Shown one piece after another: positions 55,503-64,000 of a stretch of 64,000 nt of DNA (position 1 is the first letter of the stretch; each line of letters starts with the position of its first letter). Location: assembly GCF_963678635.1 (NCBI RefSeq), contig NC_087071.1, positions 1,168,537 to 1,232,536 on the forward strand, written 5' to 3'. Made by a program: the position numbers and the translations under genes. This stretch comes from Symsagittifera roscoffensis. Its lineage: Eukaryota; Xenacoelomorpha; Acoela; Convolutidae. Under the pieces are notes generated by a model. It made no database searches. It had not been told where the DNA came from and saw nothing but the letters and a program-made list of their open reading frames with translations.

Positions 55503-58500
55503 GATACCAGGGGGGTCTGAAGTTGTTCCTTCAGTTGTTTGAACCTAATTAATTTGTCTTTGATGTTTCGGTGTGTTGCTTCTATATTTGTGTTGGGAAT
55601 CGGAATAGCGATTAATATTTTTTTGATGGTATTGAGAATAATTTATTTGTTGATTGTTATAACTTGGATTCCTATTTTGTTATTTCGTGATCTATTATGA
55701 TAAAAGTTGTTATTGGTTCCTTGATAATTAGATGTGTTGTATGAAGTGTTTCTTTGTTTTGGTAACGTTGATTTCGATTATTTGAATAACTTCTTTTCCT
55801 ATTATTTGAATTGCTTCTGTTTCCATTGTATGATGAATTTCGTGATCTAACGTTTGAACAGCGTCTATTTTTAGAATTTGAATGGGAACTGGTATCAAGC
55901 GGATATTCTCTTCTGTTTGAGTTTGATCGTGAATAGTTGTTTCTATACTGATTTTTTTGACTATTTGATCGAATATATCTACTTTGTGAGAAATTTTCGT
56001 GAATTTTTTTTGTTCTGGTGATCTACCCCTATAACTAGAATTATAAGGTGACCAGAACTGTTATTACTTTGTATATTTCTGTTTGGTAAGTTGTGGTCTT
56101 TTTTCACGTATTGGTAGAAGGATTTATTTGGTTCTTTGTACTTTTGTGGTTTGTTCTGGTTATCTTGTTGTTTTTGCAAACAATCGGTAATGCTGTGTCC
56201 GTATTTTCGGCAGTAGTTACACCATTTTTTGAAAGATGTATTACCTTTGAAATTTGGATTTTTCTCGTATGTGTTTAAAATTTCAGTGATTTTTTCATTT
56301 AGATCTACATCTGAATCATGTATGTTGTTTATATGTATGGTATTTATCTCGATTCTATTAACTGATTGTAGTTTAGGATTTTCTGTTTCTTTGAGTTTCA
56401 TTGTGATTTCTGGTTGTTCTAGTTTATCAACTAATTTTCTAAAATCTAAATTGAGGAGGGATGTGATGCTCTCTTTTTAATAGCTATTTTCTTTAATTGA
56501 GGTGTCAGAGTCATCATTCAAAATGTCTGTTATTATCGTAATTTTATAATCATGAGTGTTAAGTGAATATGCTTTTCGAACTAGTGTTTCGATTCTAACT
56601 GCCAATTGTTTAAATATTTTGTATGGTAGTCTACGAATTTCATTACACAAAACAGTTTGATGTTGTTTATTTTTTCAGAATCAAACACTTTTGAAAATTT
56701 TTGTGTGAATTTTTTCCAATCTGTTTTTATGTTTATAGGTAAAACTGAAAACCATTTTCCAGCTGCGCCATCAAGTGTTGTTTGTATTACCGCTGTGCGT
56801 CTATGTATCCAATTTTGGTTAAGTGGTTGTATTAATTGGTTCAGGTCCTATATTTAAAATTAAATTTGCTGTTATTGCGTTTAAATAATCTTCTACAGAA
56901 TATTCAGGGTCTGTTCCTGTGAATACCATTAGTGGTTTGTTTGATGTTATTGATGATCCACCCATAAGGTATGGATTCATTGTCATTTGTAATGATTCTG
57001 CGGCATTTGTCATCTGTGAAAAGTTTGAGAGTTGATTTTTTGTTATTTCGTGTTGTTGTAAATAATATGGTGGTGGTACTTCATTTTGTTTTTGTGTTGG
57101 TTGATGATAGTCTGTATTAACTGGGTTTTGTGAATAAAAATTATTAGTTTGAGATGCGTGATTTGGTCTAGGTTGTGGCATATGTTGTTTTCGTGTATAT
57201 TGTTCAAAAATATCCTTGATTTACGTGATAAAAGTGGAGTCTTTGGTTTTGAAAAATTTGTTGATGGTTTCGGTCATAAAAATCTTCATCATCTGATGAA
57301 AGATAATTTGGTGTATAATAAGGTATTTCATGTTTATTTTGGTTTTGCAGTTTATTGTTTTTATTCTGTTGAAAAAATGGGTAATTTTCACTCGGGTCTT
57401 TTGAAATTCGTGGGTTATCTTTAAAATTTACTGAGTTTGATGTTGATTGTTGGAAATTTTGTCGTTGTGAAAGTAAATGACTTTGCGGGTTTGTACGAGG
57501 AGGTTTAGATGTTTGTGGTTTATTTACATAGTTATAATTGTGTTCAGCAAAATTACTTCTAGTGAATGTTCTTTGTTTTTGCGTTGGTTTCGTCATTGGT
57601 CTAATTGTTTGGTAATCCATAATTGAATACTTTGGAGCAACCGAGGGTTTAACCGAAGATTGCAATGTTACTTGTGGTAATGTTGGATTCTAAGGTTTTG
57701 GTGTTGTAAGGTTTGGATGTATTGGTGAAATACTTTGCTGTGTAGTTGTTACTATTGTTTCAACTATTTCTTCATTTATAAAATTGATGGTGTTTGAATA
57801 TTCTGTTGTGTAAGATTTCTAGTTCCATTCAAATTTTCCTGTTGAACAAGAGTTGAATTTAAGATTTTGTTTTGTCTTCTATCGGGTAAAACTGAATTAT
57901 AGTTTAAAGTTTTTGCATCTATTGTAAGTGGAAATACTTTTACATAGTCTTTATGAATAGAAATTGTACTGATGGCTTGACTTGTGATGTCTATTATGAT
58001 GTTCAGGAATAATGGATGAGACCAATCAGGGTCCCAAATATAATCTGATTGTTCGGCAAAGACAGTGTCATCATTGGTACTTTGAGGTCTACAATTTTTT
58101 CTTGCTTGTGCATTTAAATCCTTATTATGTGTGAAATAGTCGATTTTGAACCATGCTAAGATCTTTTGTAAATCGTGTCTAACATTTTGTGAATTTTCAT
58201 TGTTTGAAAAAATTTTACGGATTGTGTTTAAAATTCCTGAGAATGCGGCGATTTCATTTCTTACATTCGTGTGTCTTTGATTTTTGAACTGGTGACGTGC
58301 TTTCGGTTTCTGTCTATTCTAGTATAGATAAGTAACTATATATTATTACAAAAACATCGTTAGTAACTATTGCTCTCTGTGAATTTGAAAATTTTATGTC
58401 GACGTCGTCTGTTTGAATAACATGTTTACCATGAAATTTACTTGCTGGACTGACTTCTAGGGAACTCCGTTTTACATGGGCTAATTCCTTGTTCGAATAA

Positions 58501-58605
58501 ATTTGCGATTAGATTATTGCAAAATTGTATTTGTCCTCTATCTTTTGTGAGTGAATTGTTGAGAAATGGAAAAACAGAGTTTTCGTCACTTGGATTTTGG
58601 CTCAT
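55503..58605 (-). pseudogene. gag: Gag region of element 2, duplicated unit B with the true start
   Basis: Contains the gag ATG (58605) overlapping the end of ORF0. Pieces: N-terminal domain (58605 to about 57670, broken), linker (57665-57204), capsid (57181-56819), then 56690-56460 and nucleocapsid (56401-55979) with CNYCRKYGHSITDC. It ends at 55503 in the middle of the nucleocapsid-protease linker, where unit A begins. Compared with element 1 the order and lengths agree. Inactive. Confidence 0.85.
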
Positions 58606-59046
58606 TTTTTCGTTTTATGACTGTTAGTGCGTAATGTTCGATGTGTCTGATTGGTTGATTCTAATTGTATCAACATACTGGTTTATTTTTGTCTATCTTT
58701 TTTTTCTTCTTTTTACTTGTTTCGATGATTGTGATGTGGCTTCTGAATCGGAAAAATATATTTGATCGTGAACTGTGTAGTTTTTGTTTACTGTTTCTTT
58801 TAGTTTGCAAAGTGCATCTAAATTTCTGACTTCTGAATCGGAGACTGCGTTTCTTCGCATTGAAAAGCATTTCCGTGTATTTTGTCTTTGTTTACTTATA
58901 ATTTTTCGTTTTATTGTTTGTCGTTTTGTTTGAATATATCCAATTGTTTGTTTGTGCGGTGTGATTACGAGATCGTATGTTCCGTTGTTTATTTCACAAT
59001 TGTGTAGTATGATTGTTTGTTTATTTCATAAATTGTTCAGTGACAT
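58586..59046 (-). pseudogene. ORF0 accessory protein, element 2 copy
   Basis: ATG at 59046 (MSLNNL, then TGA where element 1 has Gly, then NKQTIILHNCEI). Open through YDLVITPHKQ, TKRQTIKRKI, SEVRNLDAL and IYFSDSE to a one-base deletion near 58690, then LTVIKRKNEPKSK and TGA at 58586-58588. The end overlaps the gag ATG (58605) by 20 nt as in element 1. Independent lesions in the two copies allow a 153-codon original to be recognised. Confidence 0.62.
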
Positions 59047-59199
59047 AAGGTTTAGGATGAAGGATGCAAGGTTGTTATTAGTGATTTTAATATCCTAGAC
59101 TGTTAGTCCTTACAATTTTTTGGTTAGCCTAACTTGGGCCTTTTCATTCAGGGTTGGGAAGAAAATTATATATCGACTCCGGAGAATGATTGTTACTTT

Positions 59200-59927
59200 C
59201 TCGTGGCTATTTTAAGCTAAGGTGTTAACTTACTTCATCTTACCTAGGGCTAGTGATTGTGTTCAAGGGCTGGCTGGAGAATAGTAAATCGATCCACGAG
59301 GTTCAGGTATAATTAGAGCGCAAGTAGTTCGTTAGATACTATTTTAATACTTACTAAGATTTATGATTTAGCCTGGGTCAGGTAAGGGGGGGGGGGGCGA
59401 TCAAGTGAAGGATGAATGTTCTTCACTGTTTAGCCTAATTAGAGTGGATAGAGTGATTGAAGTTTCTTTTAGTCCTGGATCTTTGAAAGGGTTGGGTAGT
59501 GAATCGAGGTTTGAGGTCGTTAGACACTTAATTAATTGGGTGGTGGAGAACAAAATTTGTTATTTTCTCGTGGCTATTTTTAGCTAAGGTGTTAACTTAC
59601 TTCATCTTACCTAGGGGTAGTGATTGTGTTCAAGGGCTGGAGAAAAGTAAATCGATCCCCGAGGTTCAGGTATAATTAGAACGCAAGTGTTTCGTTAGGT
59701 ACTATTTTAATACTTGCTAAGATTTATGATTTAGCCTGGTCAGGTAAGGGGGGGGGGATCAAGTGAAGGATGAATGTTTTTCACTGTTTAGCTTAATTAG
59801 AGTGGATAGAGTGATTGAAGTTTCTATTAGTCCTGGGTCTTTGAAAGGGTTGGGTAGTGAATCGAGGTTTGAGGTCGTTAGACACTTTAATAATTGGGTG
59901 GTGTAGAACAAAATTTGTTCTATTTGA
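59200..59927. repeat. 367-bp tandem duplication in the leader of element 2
   Basis: 59200-59566 and 59567-59927 are near copies (CTCGTGGCTATTTT, then GCTAAGGTGTTAACTTACTT, to GGAGAACAAAATTTGTT). Each holds a G run (12 G near 59388, 9 G near 59749). Element 1 has one copy of this stretch (about 6290-6660). Confidence 0.88.
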
Positions 59928-60390
59928 TCCAAGGTTAAGTCTTGATGATCAGCATATAAAACTTAATGGTATAAAATGGATTAAATTTATTTATTTAATT
60001 GAGATCTAAGGAAAGCCTTGATGATCTAATTTAAGATTGAATAAGTTGAAGTCAAATAAAGGTAAAAATTAGGATAGGCCTTTAGAAATAATTTAAGTTT
60101 AATTGATAGAAAGGTTTGGTTTTGTACGAAATTACTGGTTTTATGATTGCTGTTATGCTTAGGTGATGAAGCTGGAGATGAGAGGATGATTTGTGTATAC
60201 TAATAATTTATGATCAAATTAACTAATTTTAATTTTTATTTTCAACAAACATATTTTTCAGATATCTTTTTTTGAATCTTACTGCAGTTTTGGAGGAAAC
60301 GATTTGAGGTGTTTTTATCAATCGTTATTGTACAATAGTAAGTTTGTTTTAGCGCCTGAAATGATCATTGAAGATTTTTCTTCAAAGAGT

Positions 60391-60712
60391 TTATGTTTGC
60401 AAATGAAAATCTAAATTCATTGCTAGTAAAATTCTATATATAAAAGTTTAGGTTGGCTTTTGTTGTACGACCATGAAACTTATAGGTAAGTTTCTTTGTA
60501 GTCGTAGATCGTCTCTTGTCCGAGTTCTTCTTTCAATACCGGGTAGTTCTCGTTTTGTACGGAATAGCGGCTCTGATCTAATGAGTCGTAGAGACATTTC
60601 AATTAAATTATTGTCATGTAACATTTTGAAAAGGTTTTGTCTATTTCTAATCTATCTTGTTAATTCTAAGCTAATTTGTTTTTTAAGGTCTTTTTCGAGA
60701 CTTATGGTCGCA
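60391..60712 (-). pseudogene. Leader frame next to the PBS, element 2 copy
   Basis: Counterpart of 5540-5862. The frame reads from the PBS (GATISLEKDLKKQI) with stops near codon 20 and at ..KPT(stop)TF, then RILLAMNLDFHLQT and TAA. Arg-rich, no known motif, no ATG at the start. Confidence 0.33.
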
Positions 60713-60716
60713 CCAG
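60699..60716 (-). other. Primer binding site of element 2
   Basis: Minus strand TGGTGCGACCATAAGTCTCG, identical to element 1, two bases after the LTR. Confidence 0.6.
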
Positions 60717-60718
60717 AT

Positions 60719-61127
60719 AAGTTATATTCTTTTGTCTAACTCATAGAGTAATTTCGGATTAGGTACACCGTCTGCTCGTCACGCTGTCGTATTTTCGGCC
60801 GGATAGATTCGTGCAACTTCTTAGTCTAATACTGATCCTAATCTTACTCTTATACTATCTAGTCTCAGGTTGTTTAACTAGTCTCTGCTAGGCTCAATAT
60901 TTCTAGAGTGTACTGACTTATTGCGATTGCTAAAGGGTCTCTTGGAGAGGTAACTAATTTCTAAGTTAAATTCAAGTCTCTCTGGTGCTGAAATTACAAG
61001 TAATTTCAGCACTTACAAATAAGTGGGTTGTTAGTTAGATGGATCATGATTGGTTAATATTAAATATTTATATCTAATTTTATCTAATTTATGACCAATA
61101 ACAAAATGTAGTTTAGATCTGGTTCCA
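60719..61127 (-). repeat. 5' LTR of element 2
   Basis: 409 bp, on the minus strand TGGAACCAGATC to AATATAACTTA (the final CA is mutated to TA). Palindrome at 60985-61012; TATAAGAG box conserved. Confidence 0.9.
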
Positions 61128-61131
61128 TTTG
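61128..61131 (+). repeat. Target site duplication TTTG, right of element 2
   Basis: Directly follows the LTR edge CCA and equals 39558-39561. Confidence 0.75.
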
Positions 61132-62141
61132 TGGAAATCGAACAGGGATTCACTACTTCCAAGCTGTATAGATTTTATATTTTTCACTCCCATTTGATGT
61201 AACTTAACTCAACTCAGCTCCAAGCTGTGAAATTCGCGCAGAAATGGTCGGAAAGAGTTTTGCTTCGATTCGAAAACACATGGCGCGAGAAAATATCAGA
61301 TATTATTTCCTTCTGGAAATTAAAAGCGACCTACTTGTTAAGCTTAGTCACGAAGAATTCTTAAATGAAGTCGTGTTATATTGTTAAATTTGGTCCACAT
61401 TGTTTAAGAGTAATCTGTGTTAGGACTTCGGGCAGTTTGAATTCGTGCCCTTATCTTTTCTGTTCCACTGGTCACGGTCGCCTCGTCTTGATCTGAAAAA
61501 CCTAGAAACACCTCATTTCTGTTGAGGCGGTGTAAACAAGCAATTTCAGCCGCGTCTGATCATAAAATCACAACTCTGACCCAGAATAAATTCATTAGTT
61601 AGCATCAGTGAAGAAAAGAGGCAGACAATTAGTTCAACAAAACTTAAACTGCTTTAGTTTTGAATGACGCTTAAAATGACAAAAACATTAAGTTTACTTG
61701 CAATTCAAATGACACTTTTTGGAGGTGCCGTGTCTCAAATACACGAAAGTTTTGAAATTGCAGCGGCCGCTCCGGCTTGTTTACTTATATAGTTGTCACA
61801 ATTGGTTTTTTTCCGCTGTCTGTGGGAAAAGAAAGTTCCGTGTTTGATTGTGTTGTATATTTACTGGCTTTTTAATTGACGATTTTTTCACATAACGAGG
61901 CCAAACTGTGCACTGGATAGGCGCAAAATTTTGTGTTTGTATATTCCTGGATTCCAGATACTATTCTTTAAACATGATTCAAAAGGTAAATGGATTCCAC
62001 TTACAAAATTTCCGCAGATTCCGCGTACAAATAAGTGTAACGTAAGTTTTTGTCGTCAAAATTGTTGTGTCGCGGATTCCGCAACAGGCGAATATAGATA
62101 ATTGCCCGGGATTCCTCAACTCTAAGTGCATTCCGCAAATG
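61132..62141. other. No gene seen, with GATTCCGC-type motifs
   Basis: Unassigned sequence. From about 61990 to 62140 the words ATTCCGCAGATTCCGCG, GGATTCCGCAACA and CATTCCGCAAATG occur close together; the same kind of word clusters again at 63600-63850 beyond the REP1 copy. No coding frame supported. Confidence 0.5.
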
Positions 62142-63262
62142 TCCCGGGTTGACCTCCATAGACCGAAAATGCTAATCATGCAATTTCATACACTTAGTCT
62201 ATGGAAAAATGCTAGTCATACAAATTTGATTAAAAATCTCTTCATTAAAGAAAGGAAAAAAATGGTATGAAAAAAAATGCTAACCATACAATTTCCAAAT
62301 CTCTTCAATAAAAAAAGGAAAAAAATGGTATGAAAAAAAATGTTAACCATACAATTTCCATATAAGGAATTTGTATGATTGAAATTTTTTTAAAATTTTT
62401 TTTTGTTAAAAAAAAGCTTTGAACAATCAATTCAACTGCTGGCAAAACAATTAATCATTTTTTGGGCTGCTACGACTGAAAACTTTGACTTTTTTTATTT
62501 TTGTTTTCTGAAAAAAAAACACTAGTCATAAAATTTCCATATATGGAAATTGTATGACTAGCATTTTGTTGATGGCGACGACGACAAAAATTTTTGAAAT
62601 TGCCCCCAAAAAATTTTTGTGTTTTTTTTCCCAACCGCAAATTGATTTTCGTATTCAAACAAACAATTTTTGAAAAAAAAAATTTTGCATGCAAAATTTA
62701 ATTTTTTGTGTGTATAACGTAGTCCTGGATTTAATAATATTGAATTTTTTTTTCGTTTTCTCTTCATAACTTTTTTCAAAAACGCTTTAAGCTCCTCTCT
62801 CTTTTGTATGACATGTTTTTGTAAGCCCTGATCAATGTCTGCTAAATTAAAAATTCAAATTTAAAAATAATCATTTTTGAAAATTTTTGCCAAAATTTAA
62901 AAATTCATTACTTTCGTTATATTAATTGTCTGAGACAAAAGTAACACATATCAGGCTGTTTCCAATGCATTTTCAATGCGAGACGGCCAAACCGTTGGTT
63001 ACTACGTTTGAGTAATCAAGGGTTATGTAATTTGTGTTCGGTTACGAACACAACCAAAAAGTTTTGAGAAATTAAAATGTAAAAAATCAATATTTTTGAT
63101 TTATGGAAAAATTCTAGTCATACAATTTCCATATATGAAAAAATACTAATCATAGACCTTTCATGCAATTTTCTGTACGTATGGAATTGTATGGAAAGTT
63201 TATGACTAGCATTTTTCCATAAATGGAAATTGTATGACTAGTATTTTTGGTCATCACGGGGT
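62142..63262 (+). repeat. REP1 dispersed inverted-repeat element, copy 3
   Basis: Left end CCCGGGTTGACC, then GACCGAAAATGCTAATCATG; right end, read inverted, CCCCGTGATGACC then AAAAATACTAGTCATAC. So the ends are inverted repeats. Inside are several copies of TGCTAGTCATACAATTTCC in both directions and the shared core (TGTATAACGTAGTC, TTCCAATGCATT). No coding frame. Non-autonomous DNA transposon likely. Confidence 0.72.
62522..62561. repeat. 40-bp near-perfect palindrome in REP1
   Basis: Arms CTAGTCATAAAATTTCCATA and CTAGTCATACAATTTCCATA (inverted) with one mismatch and no spacer. A related palindrome is at about 470-515 in copy 1. Confidence 0.8.
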
Positions 63263-63286
63263 AAGTGGCATCCACATGTTGTAAGT

Positions 63287-63424
63287 GGGCTCCCAACTTC
63301 TTTTGATATTGAATGTGCATATGGAAAATTAAAAGCTAGAGCTGGAATTCTTATTTTTGTCAATGCGGAATTTAAAAGGAAGGACTTAATCATTGTTAGC
63401 GAAATCCGCGAACAAATCTCATAA
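63287..63424 (+). pseudogene. Possible DDE transposase C-terminal fragment (Harbinger-like)
   Basis: A 45-codon frame reads GLPTSFDIECAYGKLKARAG, then ILIFVNAEF..KDL, to TAA. The core (I/V)E.AFG.LK.R followed by two hydrophobic helices is typical of the last Glu motif of DDE_4/Harbinger-type transposases, where E is catalytic. The rest of the gene is not recognisable nearby. Short, so the assignment is tentative. Confidence 0.35.
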
Positions 63425-64000
63425 CATTGGTAAACTAAATCGGTGGATACCATCTCTTTAGATTTCTGGATACATACATCAGCAAAAAACTTTGGAATAA
63501 TCGTTTTGGTATATGGCAAAAAAAGTAAATTGTTATATGGCGAAAAAAAGTAAAATATATGTAAACGGAATATGCAAACAAATTACGGGTTGCGCTTAAA
63601 GCTGCGGATTTCGCAAAAACTCATTTTAACTCTACACGTCTGTTTGTTTGTTTGTGGATTCCACAAACTGATCTGGATTCCGCAAATACGGTTGCGATTC
63701 CACAAAACGCCTGTTTTTGGAGCAATTTTGAGTGGTACAGTCTTTTAGATATTTATTTGTGGAATCCAAAACAGCAAAGAAGATCAAATGAAATAACAAT
63801 GTTGCAAATTCCGCAAAAGTCTGATTTTGAACTGTTCCGGAGTCCGCTTTCAATGCGCAGAATGCACATTTTGGCCTGGTAATGCACGGGAAACTTCTTC
63901 AGTGGTAGAACAATACCATCGAAACTACAAGATGGTTTGTAAATTAAGATAAAAATGTCTTGTTCTTTGTATTCAAGCAATTGACTCACTTTTGATAAAT
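63425..64000. other. No gene seen, GATTCC(G/A)CAAA words
   Basis: Words of the form GATTCCGCAAA or GATTCCACAAA occur near 63655, 63675, 63693 and 63808. No supported frame. Confidence 0.5.

Larger units (their letters stand above)
52340..58656. repeat. 3.16-kb tandem duplication inside element 2
   Basis: 52340-55502 and 55503-58656 are nearly identical along their whole length. All breakpoints share GAT (52340, 55503, 58657), a 3-base microhomology. Differences between units are far fewer than between the two LTRs, so the duplication is recent relative to the insertion. Confidence 0.92.
39562..61127 (-). mobile_element. Element 2: second copy of the giant Ty3/gypsy-type element
   Basis: A 21,566-bp minus-strand element with LTRs at 60719-61127 (5') and 39562-39972 (3'), flanked by TTTG. 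It carries the same gene order as element 1 and is collinear except for a 3.16-kb tandem duplication of the gag region, a 367-bp duplication in the leader and a deletion of about 680 bp in the tail gene. Its two LTRs differ at roughly one base in ten by eye, so it is clearly older than element 1, and all long genes are broken. Confidence 0.9.

Noticed and set aside
52929-57424. Repeated plus-strand frames of 61-91 codons
   Set aside because: They are antisense to the duplicated gag of element 2 and recur only because of the duplication.
1-64000. CRISPR array, tRNA or rRNA genes, bacterial operons
   Set aside because: No regularly spaced repeats, no cloverleaf seen, and all content is eukaryotic mobile DNA.

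Overview
The window looks like a scaffold from an AT-rich genome of an invertebrate animal. It contains LTR retroelements of the Ty3/gypsy and Ty1/copia types, a non-LTR reverse transcriptase remnant, long-inverted-repeat DNA elements, a 200-base assembly gap and no prokaryotic features. Almost everything recognisable is mobile DNA. The species cannot be named from the sequence alone. No tRNA, rRNA or CRISPR array was seen.

Layout. 1-666: part of a dispersed inverted-repeat element (called REP1 here). 667-1905: a decayed non-LTR reverse transcriptase. 1906-5121: no gene seen, with a gap at 4226-4425. 5126-24059 (+): element 1, a giant (18.9 kb) Ty3/gypsy-type retroelement with 408-bp LTRs and a 4-bp target duplication TTTG. 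24283-25137: a second REP1 copy. 25138-28459: unassigned sequence. 28460-30739: a 2.3-kb foldback element with about 300-bp inverted arms, holding a possible two-exon small-protein gene. 30952-39502 (-): two Ty1/copia copies joined LTR to LTR and bracketed by a 54-bp direct repeat. 39562-61127 (-): element 2, a second and older copy of the giant element, 21.6 kb because its gag region is tandemly duplicated. 62142-63262: a third REP1 copy. 63287-63424: a probable DDE transposase fragment.

The main interest is the giant element family. Comparing the two decayed copies shows which reading frames were once proteins. The order is LTR, PBS, a short leader frame, a 153-codon protein (ORF0) whose end overlaps gag by 20 nt, gag with a CCHC knuckle, protease, RT, RNase H, integrase, a conserved splice-acceptor-like site, a 62-residue two-helix membrane protein, a Pro/Ser/Thr-rich protein that overlaps the env start by 116 nt, an envelope glycoprotein of a type that recalls chuvirus-like glycoproteins, a 600-codon tail gene of unknown function, a 3' non-coding block with conserved palindromes, a short 3' ORF, and the LTR. 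So at least four extra conserved genes accompany gag, pol and env. Both copies are dead: each carries many stops and frameshifts, and different catalytic residues of RT and integrase are lost.

All comparisons were made by eye between copies inside this window. Family names come from motif recognition, not from database searches.
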